DNA of 64,000 nucleotides, taken from NCBI GenBank assembly GCA_036389675.1, contig DASVWI010000040.1:124001-188000 (forward strand), written 5' to 3'. The stretch comes from DASQYE01 sp036389675. GTDB taxonomy: Bacteria; Acidobacteriota; Blastocatellia; Pyrinomonadales; Pyrinomonadaceae. The notes under the pieces are model-generated. The model was not told the DNA's origin and ran no database searches. It saw only the letters and a program-made list of their open reading frames with translations. This document shows positions 44,901 through 53,775 of this stretch, in pieces (the first letter of the stretch is position 1; the number at the start of each line of letters is the position of its first letter). Made by a program: the position numbers and the translations under genes.

Positions 44901-45174
44901 CGTAAAAGTTCCCTATGCGAGATGGTGCGTGTCCGGCACTATATCGTGTAGGATGCGAACATTATACGATTTTAGAAGAGGAGAGAAGCCCTTGAGCCCA
45001 GACGGGCGAAGGCTCGGCTTCGTTGAAGCGTAAGGTGACGGTTGACGGCACGCCCGGTCATCTTCCTGTTCATCCGCGCCGGAGTCTCGCACCGCTTAGA
45101 GGATTTCACAGGCGACCTGACGACGCTCCGGGTGATCTTTTACGCCCCAGAAGGCGGCGAAGCTGCGTGAAGCC

Positions 45175-45576
45175 TTATGTCTCGACGACGCGCGTCGAAA
45201 GCCCTATCCAATTGCCGGACGAGTCCCTTCCGACAATATAGACGGCGATCCCTACTTCCCCGACCCTGTACACTTTGAGGTCGGTGAGATTCTCTTTGAG
45301 AAGCCTTAGAAGCGCCTGATAACGTCGGGCAGCGGCAAGCTCATCCTCGCCCTTCCATTCCGGTTCGGACATGGCTTGGGCAAAGAACTTTTCAGGGCTC
45401 ACAACCTGAACGGGAGCATCCGGCGAAGCCCCTGCCTGTCTGCGAAGATGATCAAAGGCTATCTCATTCATGCCGCCCCAGCTCACCGTCTCAAACGGAT
45501 AGTCCGCCTCGCTCATAAAGAGCAAGCCTGCGGTGGCTCGCTCAAGCTCCTGTAGAATCTCTTCGTCTCTCTTCAT
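45175..45576 (-). CDS. nuiA: NuiA-type nuclease inhibitor
   Basis: 133 residues, matching Anabaena NuiA end to end: EILQELERATAGLLFMSEADYPFE at the start, VQVVSPEKFFAQAM in the middle, LKENLTDLKVYRVGEV, and the extreme C-terminus STRVVET. In the NucA-NuiA complex the C-terminal Thr reaches the nuclease metal site; that Thr is present here at the very end. Cytoplasmic, no signal peptide. No obvious Shine-Dalgarno. It lies 101 bases downstream of a secreted nuclease, probably its target. Confidence 0.9.
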   Translation of the reverse strand: MKRDEEILQELERATAGLLFMSEADYPFETVSWGGMNEIAFDHLRRQAGASPDAPVQVVSPEKFFAQAMSEPEWKGEDELAAARRYQALLRLLKENLTDLKVYRVGEVGIAVYIVGRDSSGNWIGLSTRVVET

Positions 45577-45608
45577 GACTATTAATCGGCTACCGCTTTT
45601 AAAAGAAG

Positions 45609-45640
45609 CGCGGCTGCGGAACTTGTAATCCGCAGCCGCG
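45609..45640 (-). terminator. Terminator between the nuclease and inhibitor genes
   Basis: CGCGGCTGCGGA and TCCGCAGCCGCG form a perfect 12-bp stem with an 8-base loop; on the leftward strand it is followed by CTTCTTTT. It could limit read-through from the nuclease gene into nuiA. Confidence 0.75.
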
Positions 45641-45677
45641 TCCCATTAACCGCGCCGGGCGCGGCCTGCTTTAAAGG

Positions 45678-48600
45678 TCACTGGCAGCTGCTGATGACCG
45701 AGTACTCCGGGCCATCGTCCACGGCGGTAGTGCCGCTATTGTTCTTCGGCACAAACACCCTGGCCGTGGCCGTCGTCGTGTTGCCAGACGTATCCCTCAC
45801 GAGGAAGGTGATGGTATAGACGCGGCCATTGCCGGTTCCTGCCCGCTCGGCACGCAGTTGTACCGACTTGCAGTCGGGGGCGATGACTATGTCATTGTCC
45901 GTCCCGCCGTCGCCGTTGCCGTTTTCAGCCTCGTCGCTCGTGACCTGCGCGATGACGACATCGCTCAAGTCCACGGTCGGGTCGCAGGCGTCGCTGGCGC
46001 TGGCGACGAGACTGGTCAGGCTGATGGTTTCGTACTGGTGGTTAGACGGGGCTAGAACAATCGTCTGACCAGTCAGCGTGATGATCGGCAATGAATTGTC
46101 AACGACGGTGATCATGACAGTGTCCTGCGAAGAAGCACCCGCCGAATCCTTCACCGTGAGCGTGATCGTGTGTACGCCCACGCTCAAGTTGACGTTCAGA
46201 GTCGCGGTCGTCCCAAGCGTGTTCGCGCCTTCCGTCCAGACGTAGGAGAGCGTGTCATTGGGGTCAATGTCGCTTGAGCCTGTTCCGTTCAAGGTGACGG
46301 CCCCGCCAGTGCATTCCGCGATCTGGTCAGGACCGGCATTGGCGATTGGCGGGTCGTTGACCGCCGTGACATTGACGTTAACGGTGGCCGTGTCCGTGCC
46401 GCCGTTGCCGTCGCTGATCGTGTAGGTGAACGAGTCCGCGCCGAAGTAGTTGGCGTTCGGAGTATAGGTCAGGCCCGTGCCGCCGCCCGTGATCGAGACC
46501 GTGCCGTGTGCGCCGTTGGTCGTCGCGCTGATGGAGAGCGTCTCGCCGGCGTCGGGCGTGAAGCTGTCATTAGCAAGAACGTCTATGGCGTTCGCGCCGC
46601 TATCCTCGGCAACGGTCGCCGCGTCATTGACGGCATCGGGTGCGTCGTTGACCGCCGTGACGTTGACGTTGACAGTGCCGACAGTGCATTTGGCATCGGG
46701 CGAGCCGTTCGTCGTGCCGTTATCGCAGACCTGATAGTCGAAACTGGCAGGCCCGTTGTAATTGGCCGCCGGAGTATAGGTGACTTGTCCGGCGCTCAGG
46801 GCGGCTGTCCCATGAGTGTCGGGCGTGGTGATCACGCTCTTGACCAGAAGCGTCTGCGCGCTTTCGTTGGCTGGCCCAGCCGTGTCATTAGCGGTTAAGT
46901 CAGCAGCAGAGAACGTCAGAGGCGTGTCCTCCGCGGTCACCTTGCTGTCGTTGACGGCTGTGGGCGAATCGTTGACCGCCGTGACGTTGATGGAAACGGT
47001 CGCCACGTTGGAATCCTTCGCGCCGTCGTTGACCTTGAAGGTGAAGCTGTCGGGGCCGAAGTAGTCCTGATCGGGAGCATAGTTAAGACTGTTACCTGTC
47101 CCGGTCAGGCTGCCGTGCGTCGGCTGCGTCAGAACCGTGTAGGTCAGCACGTTGTTGACGTTGAAGTCCGAGGCCGTCAGCGTGATCGCTTTCTGCGTGT
47201 CCTCGGCGGTCGTCACCGACTGAGCGTTGGCGACCGGGTTCGTGTCGTTGACTTCGTCAAGACGCGCCTCGATGACGTTCTGTATATTCTCGGGCACGTT
47301 TGAGAAGAAGTTGTAGCCGGACAGGGCTTCGACCTGATCAACCGTCGCCAGATACTTCTTCCAGTCCTCTTCCCTGATGTTGTCGTCGTTGGGCATGATG
47401 ACGGCGAAGGTTCTCGTCGAAGTAGTAACCCGCGCCACGTCGTTGCCTTCAGCGTTGGGCAGAACCATGACTACCTTCCACGTCCACTGCGGAACGGTGA
47501 CGCTGTTTCCGGCAGTGTCTATGATGTTGTCAAAATGGCCGTTCGCGCTGTTGCCGCCCACACCCGTGCCGCCCGAAACGATATACAACTCGTTCTGCGA
47601 GCCGACGAGCTGCGTGCGAATGTAGCCCTCAAGTTCGTTCCAAGGCCCCTGATTATTGCCCGACGCCTGCGGAATCATGTTGGTCATCAGGAAGGTGGCC
47701 GAGTTGTCCTCTACCGACGACGTGCGATCAGCCGACGGAGTCATGTGCCCGCGGTCGAAAGCGTAAGTAGCAAAGTTATAGCCGCTACTCACGTGTTTGA
47801 AGCTGGCCGGAAGCGTATTGTCGGAGCGGAAATCGTTCTGACGATCAGCCACACCCGTCACCCAACTGCTGTCCAGATGCCAGCTAGTCCAGTTCGACGT
47901 GCCCTTATCGTTGTTGTAAGAGAGCGCGTACTGCGGCTTCATCATCAGGTAGTTGAGCGGGCTGTTAATGTCTGTCACTGCGCCGGACGGATTGCCCATC
48001 ACCATATGCTCAGCCGGGTCGCGGACGATGACGGTCGAGAAGGTGAAGGTGTAGTCCGCCGCCATGTTGTCGGGCGGGTCGTTCGTGTCCAGATCATTGA
48101 CCTGACTGGCAAAGACCGTCACCGTGCATTGCTCGCTGCCGACGAAATCCGTGTCGGGGTTGAGCGTGAAGGTTGATGGCCCACCCGTCGCCGTCGCCGT
48201 GTGAAAACCGCTCTTGGTGCAGGATATCTGGAACCAGTTGCCCGTCACGGCGACCGGCTCGTCCAGACTGATGATGATGTTTGAAGAGACCAGGGCGTTC
48301 GTGCCGCTGCTGGCCGGCGTGGTGCTGAAGACCTCCGGCGCTTCGTCTCCTGACGGGCAGAAGTTGGGCGGCGAAAGCTTATTGCGCGGGCTCGGAGCGA
48401 CCGCCGTGAAGTTAGCCGCGTTGTAGTCGGTATCCTTGCAGCCGCTGCGCGCGCGCAGGGCCGCCGTCGCGGCGCTCAAGACAGGGGCGGGGCCGAAACC
48501 CTCGTAGCAATCTGCGTCGCCGTAGCCCACGAAGTCTATGACATTCGGGTTGCCGATGGGACAACCATTGGGCAGGAAGGCGTCGTTGTTGACGAGCGCG

Positions 48601-50381
48601 ACTTTGCCGTCAGTTCCGCCCATGGCGATGGTTCCGGTATCGTCCGCCAGCGGCAGATCGACCGAGCCGCCAGCGCCCGCCGCCTCTTTAATGAGATAGT
48701 ACTGGCCCGGCCCAATCGAGCCGGTCAGCGTCGTCTTGCGAGTCCACGTCGCGCCAGTGCCGCCGCCAGCCGAGGCGTACTGCACAGACCAGCCGTTCAG
48801 GTTGATGGTGTTCGAGGTGCGATTGAAGATTTCGATGAAGTCGTTCTTCAAGGTCGCGCCGGAGTTGCCGCCGCCGCCGTAGACCTGACTGAGGACGACA
48901 GCGCCCGGAGGAACGGGAGCATCCTGAACGCTGAGCGAGATCGAAGCGTTGGCCGTTCTGGCCTGCGCGTCGGCGATACTGACGGGGATGCTCTTTAAGC
49001 CCGAGGGTGTGCTGCCAGAGACCGTCGCCAGATACGAGAAGACGTTGTTGCCAGCCGTCACGTCGCCGTTCGTGCCGTCGTCAAAGAATTGTTGCGAGGA
49101 TGAGCCGCCGATTGAGCTGAGGTCGCCCGTGACCGTGATGCCTGTGCTGGTCGGATTGCTGCCGGGCGTGACCGTCACGGTCAGACGTGATGAGCCGCCG
49201 GCCACAACTGTGCCCGGATTAGCCGCACCCACCCCGGAGGGAGAGGTCGGCACAGTGACCGTCAGAGAGATGCTGGCGTTACCCGTGCGCGATTGTGCGT
49301 CGGTAACCGTGGCGGGCAAGCTCTTCGCGCCGCCCGTCGTTCCGTTGGCTACGGTCGCGCTAAACGAAAAGATATTGTCGCCCGCCGTCACGTCTCCATT
49401 TGTGCCGTTGTCGAAGAAGGCCTGAGCGTTTGAGCCGCCGATTGCCGAGAGATTGACGCTGACACCCAAGCCCGTGCTGGCCGGGTTCGCGCCCGGTGTC
49501 ACGGTGACGGTTAGAAGCGTCGTGCCGCCCGCCGCGACTGTACTCGGACTAGCTGCGCCGACGCCCGTCGGACTTGTCGCACCACCGCCGCCGACGCCCA
49601 GGATGTTGATGTTATCAACCGCCAGCGCCTGTGCGTTGGTGGTGAGCGAGCCGGAAGTGACCGAGTAGTTCCAAGCGAGGTAGAAGGTGCTGCCGTTTGG
49701 AATCGCCTGATTCAGTGTCGCGCTGACAGGAACGGTCGCTCCGGGCGCGGTTGTGAATCCGTTGTTAGTCGTGTCGGCGGGAAAACTCGTCAGGAAGCTT
49801 GAGCCGGCAGATGTCCACGTCGTTCCGTTCGTCGAGTAGTACATCTGAATACTGAAGCCAGACGGATTCAGGCCGTTGCGGTATTTCTCAACGTCGTAAG
49901 AAATCTGTAGGCCCGAAAGGTTGCTGCCCGTGTTATTAACGAGCTGGGCATAAATATTTCCGCTCGTCGTGCCGTTGCCCGAAGAGAGAAAGCCTATCGC
50001 CCTGTCATTCGCGTTTGCCGTCGCGCCAAAGTTATAGACACCGTTTGCGGCGCTGGTGGAAAGATTAGTTCCGCCGGCCACCGTGGTCGCCGTTTGCGCC
50101 GTGGCATAATTGCCGAGCGTGCGGACTCCGGCTGGCCTGTCAACTTTGAAGTCTGCCGGGAGCGGGGCTGTCGCCGTCGTTCCAATCGTATCGAAAGTCT
50201 GTACGTAGGGGGTGGTCGTCGAAAGCGAGACCGCCGCCAACACATTGGCGAGCGTGAGCGTCAGCGCGACCAACAGAATGGCTACGAATAGATAATATCG
50301 TTTGGCTAACTTGAGAAGGGGGAAGAGACCGGCAGGCGACAGGGGGGCATTCTTATGCCTCGGGCGCTTGGGAGTTCGCAC
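45678..50381 (-). CDS. Giant secreted DNA/RNA non-specific endonuclease with LTD, Ig-like and PKD domains
   Basis: 1567 residues from GTG at 50381 (AAGGA about 13 bases upstream). Signal anchor at about 28-50. Then: a beta-sandwich (50-265), two tandem Ig-like repeats with NGDVTAGDN (270-485), a lamin-tail domain (VVLSQVYGGGGNSG, 490-625), an SbsA-type Ig domain, and a NUC nuclease (about 790-1040). The nuclease has an intact DRGHMTPSADR (residue about 876) and the metal-site helix NMIPQASGNNQGPWNELE. Three cadherin-like repeats (VTAVNDAP), a PKD-like and an HYR-like domain follow. No sorting signal at the C-terminus. Probably digests extracellular nucleic acid. Confidence 0.92.
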   Translation of the reverse strand: MRTPKRPRHKNAPLSPAGLFPLLKLAKRYYLFVAILLVALTLTLANVLAAVSLSTTTPYVQTFDTIGTTATAPLPADFKVDRPAGVRTLGNYATAQTATTVAGGTNLSTSAANGVYNFGATANANDRAIGFLSSGNGTTSGNIYAQLVNNTGSNLSGLQISYDVEKYRNGLNPSGFSIQMYYSTNGTTWTSAGSSFLTSFPADTTNNGFTTAPGATVPVSATLNQAIPNGSTFYLAWNYSVTSGSLTTNAQALAVDNINILGVGGGGATSPTGVGAASPSTVAAGGTTLLTVTVTPGANPASTGLGVSVNLSAIGGSNAQAFFDNGTNGDVTAGDNIFSFSATVANGTTGGAKSLPATVTDAQSRTGNASISLTVTVPTSPSGVGAANPGTVVAGGSSRLTVTVTPGSNPTSTGITVTGDLSSIGGSSSQQFFDDGTNGDVTAGNNVFSYLATVSGSTPSGLKSIPVSIADAQARTANASISLSVQDAPVPPGAVVLSQVYGGGGNSGATLKNDFIEIFNRTSNTINLNGWSVQYASAGGGTGATWTRKTTLTGSIGPGQYYLIKEAAGAGGSVDLPLADDTGTIAMGGTDGKVALVNNDAFLPNGCPIGNPNVIDFVGYGDADCYEGFGPAPVLSAATAALRARSGCKDTDYNAANFTAVAPSPRNKLSPPNFCPSGDEAPEVFSTTPASSGTNALVSSNIIISLDEPVAVTGNWFQISCTKSGFHTATATGGPSTFTLNPDTDFVGSEQCTVTVFASQVNDLDTNDPPDNMAADYTFTFSTVIVRDPAEHMVMGNPSGAVTDINSPLNYLMMKPQYALSYNNDKGTSNWTSWHLDSSWVTGVADRQNDFRSDNTLPASFKHVSSGYNFATYAFDRGHMTPSADRTSSVEDNSATFLMTNMIPQASGNNQGPWNELEGYIRTQLVGSQNELYIVSGGTGVGGNSANGHFDNIIDTAGNSVTVPQWTWKVVMVLPNAEGNDVARVTTSTRTFAVIMPNDDNIREEDWKKYLATVDQVEALSGYNFFSNVPENIQNVIEARLDEVNDTNPVANAQSVTTAEDTQKAITLTASDFNVNNVLTYTVLTQPTHGSLTGTGNSLNYAPDQDYFGPDSFTFKVNDGAKDSNVATVSINVTAVNDSPTAVNDSKVTAEDTPLTFSAADLTANDTAGPANESAQTLLVKSVITTPDTHGTAALSAGQVTYTPAANYNGPASFDYQVCDNGTTNGSPDAKCTVGTVNVNVTAVNDAPDAVNDAATVAEDSGANAIDVLANDSFTPDAGETLSISATTNGAHGTVSITGGGTGLTYTPNANYFGADSFTYTISDGNGGTDTATVNVNVTAVNDPPIANAGPDQIAECTGGAVTLNGTGSSDIDPNDTLSYVWTEGANTLGTTATLNVNLSVGVHTITLTVKDSAGASSQDTVMITVVDNSLPIITLTGQTIVLAPSNHQYETISLTSLVASASDACDPTVDLSDVVIAQVTSDEAENGNGDGGTDNDIVIAPDCKSVQLRAERAGTGNGRVYTITFLVRDTSGNTTTATARVFVPKNNSGTTAVDDGPEYSVISSCQ

Positions 50382-50884
50382 AGATAAAAATTTCCTTTCT
50401 TGTTTTGGAAAGCGGTAATTAAAATCTCTTATCGCAAGAGATATGTCCTGGAGGAAAAGGGCTTCGGAAACAGCTTAAAGCCTTCGAGTTAAGCCGCTTG
50501 AGGGCCGTTTGTAGACACACCTTAACGAAATTGCTGGGAAGAGACTACGCGACGATTTGTATTCTCTTGCGTACTGACTATTATACGAGGCCAGGTTGCT
50601 TACCTAAGTGCCAAGGTAGGTGCTACCGATACTAGAACGCGCACTTTTACATACGATAGTATTGAATGTCAAGATGAGGGGGGCTAAGCTCGCGACGTAA
50701 CGTTATCCGATTTCTCAGGTTAGATGGTAACATCTGCGTTTTCGATGCCTCTCCTTAACGACTGGAATGAAATCGGCGCGGGTGAAAAACAAGCGTTTCG
50801 TGACGCCGCCTGCGCTCTTTTGTCGACGCCTGAAAGTCGGGAAGAGCGCGGCGCATAAAATCAAACAGAACAGGAATATCTTTG
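50382..50884. other. Divergent intergenic region
   Basis: 503 bases between the nuclease gene and a rightward secreted-protein gene. A good leftward -10 (TATAAT) lies at 50580-50585, about 200 bases before the nuclease start, so its transcript has a long leader. Short inverted repeats (TACCT/AGGTA, GGTAG/CTACC) cluster at 50600-50625. Nothing else was recognised. Confidence 0.4.
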
Positions 50885-51808
50885 ATGCTAAAACTTATCT
50901 GCATTCTGGTCGTGTGCCTGTGCGTGGTGTGCAGCCCATCCGCCTCGGCGACGAGCGCTGGAAAAGCAAGGATGGCCGCGCCCTCGCCGCAGGGAATGAT
51001 CTGGACGGGCCAAAGCGGCGGCTTCGTGTTTCAGTGGAGCGCCGGGGACATCAGCGCGCGTCCCCTTGAGAGCCTGACGGGAGTCATGTTCTCTGTTAAG
51101 TCTTTGGCCCAAAGGGACTTTGAAGCGTTCCGCGAAGCGAGCAAAGACCCTGAGAGCGGGAAGACGGAGCATTGCCTGTACGATAGAACGTTCACGTTGC
51201 TCTCCGTCGTCGGCCCTATCATCAGCCTCAGAGACAACAACTCCACGACCTGCGATCAGGCGGCCCATCCCGGCGGGGAGACGCGCTATACGGCCATTGA
51301 TCTGTCGAAGGCCGGAAATGTGGGCTACAAGGAGCTTGAGATGGAGGTTGACCTCGCCAATCCGGGCAAAATCGTCAAGCTCACGGACATCTTTGGAGAA
51401 GCGGAGATTCTGAGCGCACTTCTGGCCGACCCGCTCGTCAGGGAAGCGCTCAGTCGTTCAGGCAGCCGCCCTCAGACACTCTCTAAACTCATCGAAGAAT
51501 TCGCCGGCGGCGCAAACGTCACGGACAAACATTGCTACTCGGTCTCCGAAGACATGCTGACGCGCTTCGCCTTTCATCACATAGAGAACGGCAAGGTCGC
51601 CGTCCGACTGGGCCTCTCCGGGGCAGGCCCGTGCCGTGAGTTTCTGACGGAAATCGGCATCCTTCTCCCCATCCCGCCCTCGCTCAGGACAGCCCTGGCC
51701 CAAGCGGAAGCAGGCAAAGAAGGCTTTCTCATGAAAGACCTCAAGAAAATCTCCCGCAACCGGACGACGACCTTCTCCTTTGAGACCACCAAGAAAGCGC
51801 GCCGCTAA
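50885..51808 (+). CDS. Secreted hypothetical protein (DUF3298/RsiV-like)
   Basis: 307 residues from ATG at 50885. Signal peptide (LKLICILVVCLCVVCSPSASA). The order of blocks, LLSVVGPIISLRDN, TRYTAIDLSKAGN, GKIVKLTDIFGEAEILSALLADPLVREAL, then a late FAFHHIENGKVAVRLGL, follows the plan of periplasmic DUF3298/RsiV-type domains (substrate- or lysozyme-binding in some members). Assignment by block pattern only. Confidence 0.65.
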   Translation: MLKLICILVVCLCVVCSPSASATSAGKARMAAPSPQGMIWTGQSGGFVFQWSAGDISARPLESLTGVMFSVKSLAQRDFEAFREASKDPESGKTEHCLYDRTFTLLSVVGPIISLRDNNSTTCDQAAHPGGETRYTAIDLSKAGNVGYKELEMEVDLANPGKIVKLTDIFGEAEILSALLADPLVREALSRSGSRPQTLSKLIEEFAGGANVTDKHCYSVSEDMLTRFAFHHIENGKVAVRLGLSGAGPCREFLTEIGILLPIPPSLRTALAQAEAGKEGFLMKDLKKISRNRTTTFSFETTKKARR

Positions 51809-51890
51809 GAGAGAAAACGCTTCGGTGAGTTGCGGAAGGCTCGACCATTGAACCCCGGAGTCAGGAAGATTCGACCAGACAGATAAATAA

Positions 51891-51922
51891 AAGAGGCTGA
51901 TGGAAGCTTCCACCAGCCTCTT
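51891..51922 (-). terminator. Terminator downstream of tRNA-Glu
   Basis: GAGGCTG-A-TGGAAGCTTCCA-C-CAGCCTC is a near-perfect hairpin (51893-51920); on the leftward strand it is followed by TTTTATTTA. It ends the tRNA transcript and may also stop the convergent 50885 gene. Confidence 0.8.
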
Positions 51923-51942
51923 CGCCTTTACCAAGAAAACAA

Positions 51943-52016
<74 letters not shown>

Positions 52017-52213
52017 TTATATGCAACTGAATTATAGAGTCCAGCGCGTTTGGTTGGCAAGCGGGTGTGTTGCCTTCCTTCGTTAGTGGTGAAGCGGGCA
52101 GCCGGAAGACTTTCCGCGTTCCGCCTTCGTAGAATAAAATTTCGATGAATGAGCGCTATGTTATCTTTCATCCGAAGTGGGTCGGGCCATGATGGGGGTC
52201 AAAGGAGAAGAGA

Positions 52214-53359
52214 ATGCAGATTGCGGTGTTGCGGGAGACGGAGGCCGGAGAAGAGCGCGTCGCGTTAGTCCCCGATTCGGTTAAAAGGCTGGTCGCATTG
52301 AAGGCGTCGGTGATGGTTGAGAGCGGCGCTGGCAGCAGCGCGGGCGCGACGGATGAGGATTACGAGAGCGCCGGCGCTCTCGTCGTGCATGACCGGGCTC
52401 AGTGTCTTGCGGCGGCGGATATTCTGGCCGTCGTCAACCGTCCTTCGGCGGAGGATTTCAGCAGTATGAAGACGGGCACAGTCCTGATCGGATTCCTGCG
52501 CCCTCTGGACGAGCCCGCCGCGCTTGAACCCCTGAACGCGCAGAAGATGACGGCGTTCGCGATGGAGTTAGTTCCGCGCACGACCCGCGCGCAGGCGATG
52601 GACGCTCTCTCTTCGATGGCGACGATTGTCGGCTACAAGGCCGTGTTGATGGCGGCGGAGCGTCTGCCGCGCATGTTTCCGATGCTGATGACGGCGGCGG
52701 GCACGGTCGCTCCGGCGCGCGTGCTGGTGCTCGGCGCAGGCGTCGCAGGTCTTCAGGCGATTGCCACGGCGCGCCGCCTCGGTGCGGTCGTAGAGGGCTA
52801 CGATGTGCGCGCCGCCGCCGGCGAACAGGTGCGCTCTCTGGGCGCGACCTTCCTTGAGGTAGACCTCGGCGGGATTCAAACGGAGGACGAGGGCGGCTAC
52901 GCCAGAGAGTTGTCCGAAGAGGCGATGGCGAGAGGCCGAGACCTGATCGCCAAACACGCCAGAAGCACGGACGTAATCATCACCTCCGCGCAGGTTCCGG
53001 GCCGCCGTGCGCCTCTGCTCCTGACGGAGGAAGCTGTGGCGGGGATGAAGCGCGGCTCGATCATAGTAGACTTAGCAGGAGCAACGGGCGGGAACTGCGC
53101 CGTGAGTCGTCCCGGCGAGACCTATGAGAGAGACGGCGTCGTGATCATGTCGCCGCTCAATCTGGCCGCGACCGTGCCCGTCCATGCCAGCCAGCTCTAT
53201 TCACGCAACGTCACGGCCTTCCTGAATCTGTTGATCAAAGACGGGGCGCTGAACCTTGACCTGACTGACGACGTGGTTGGCCCAACCTGCGTCACGCATC
53301 AGGGCGCGTATGTCAATCAACGTGTAGCGGCAGCGCTGGAAGCAGTGGCAAGCAAGTAG
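52214..53359 (+). CDS. pntAA: Proton-translocating NAD(P) transhydrogenase, NAD-binding alpha subunit
   Basis: 381 residues, soluble domain I. QIAVLRETEAGEERVALVPDSVKRL at the N-terminus; NAD-binding VLVLGAGVAGLQAIATARRLGA; RQDVRAAAGEQVRSLGA-type loop (YDVRAAAGEQVRSLGA) and DVIITSAQVPGRRAPLL. Transfers hydride between NADH and NADP using the proton gradient. The three-gene pntAA-pntAB-pntB split matches the Rhodospirillum type. Good GGAG ribosome site before ATG at 52214. Confidence 0.96.
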   Translation: MQIAVLRETEAGEERVALVPDSVKRLVALKASVMVESGAGSSAGATDEDYESAGALVVHDRAQCLAAADILAVVNRPSAEDFSSMKTGTVLIGFLRPLDEPAALEPLNAQKMTAFAMELVPRTTRAQAMDALSSMATIVGYKAVLMAAERLPRMFPMLMTAAGTVAPARVLVLGAGVAGLQAIATARRLGAVVEGYDVRAAAGEQVRSLGATFLEVDLGGIQTEDEGGYARELSEEAMARGRDLIAKHARSTDVIITSAQVPGRRAPLLLTEEAVAGMKRGSIIVDLAGATGGNCAVSRPGETYERDGVVIMSPLNLAATVPVHASQLYSRNVTAFLNLLIKDGALNLDLTDDVVGPTCVTHQGAYVNQRVAAALEAVASK

Positions 53360-53406
53360 AAGATGCGGTCAAACACGTGTGGGGTCTGTAAACGGAGAAT
53401 CATCAT

Positions 53407-53775
53407 ATGACACTGGCACTCCTTATCGCTTCCGAATCATCCATTAGCGCCGAGGCGCTCATCCCGGCCTTCTACGTTTTCGCGCTGGCGGCGTTTCTGG
53501 GCTATCAGGTTATCTCGCGCGTGCCGCCGCTCCTGCACACGCCTTTGATGTCGGCGACCAATGCCATCTCCGGCATCTCGCTGGTGGGCTCGATTGTGAC
53601 CGCGGGGGCACAGTACAACCGCATCAGCACTATCCTGGGATTCGCCGCTGTGACGTGCGCGACCATCAACGTCGTCGGCGGCTTTATGATCACTGATCGC
53701 ATGCTCAGGATGTTCAAGAGAAAAGTCGCGCCCGCCAAAGAGCTGGCGGCGAAGGATGGTGACAAGGGTAAATAA
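53407..53775 (+). CDS. pntAB: NAD(P) transhydrogenase, membrane alpha-2 subunit
   Basis: 122 residues, three to four hydrophobic segments (AFYVFALAAFLGYQVI; TPLMSATNAISGISLVGSIVTAG; ILGFAAVTCATINVVGGFMITDRML). VPPLLHTPLMSATNAISGI is the family signature. Its stop overlaps the pntB ATG (TAATG), so translation is coupled. Confidence 0.95.
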   Translation: MTLALLIASESSISAEALIPAFYVFALAAFLGYQVISRVPPLLHTPLMSATNAISGISLVGSIVTAGAQYNRISTILGFAAVTCATINVVGGFMITDRMLRMFKRKVAPAKELAAKDGDKGK

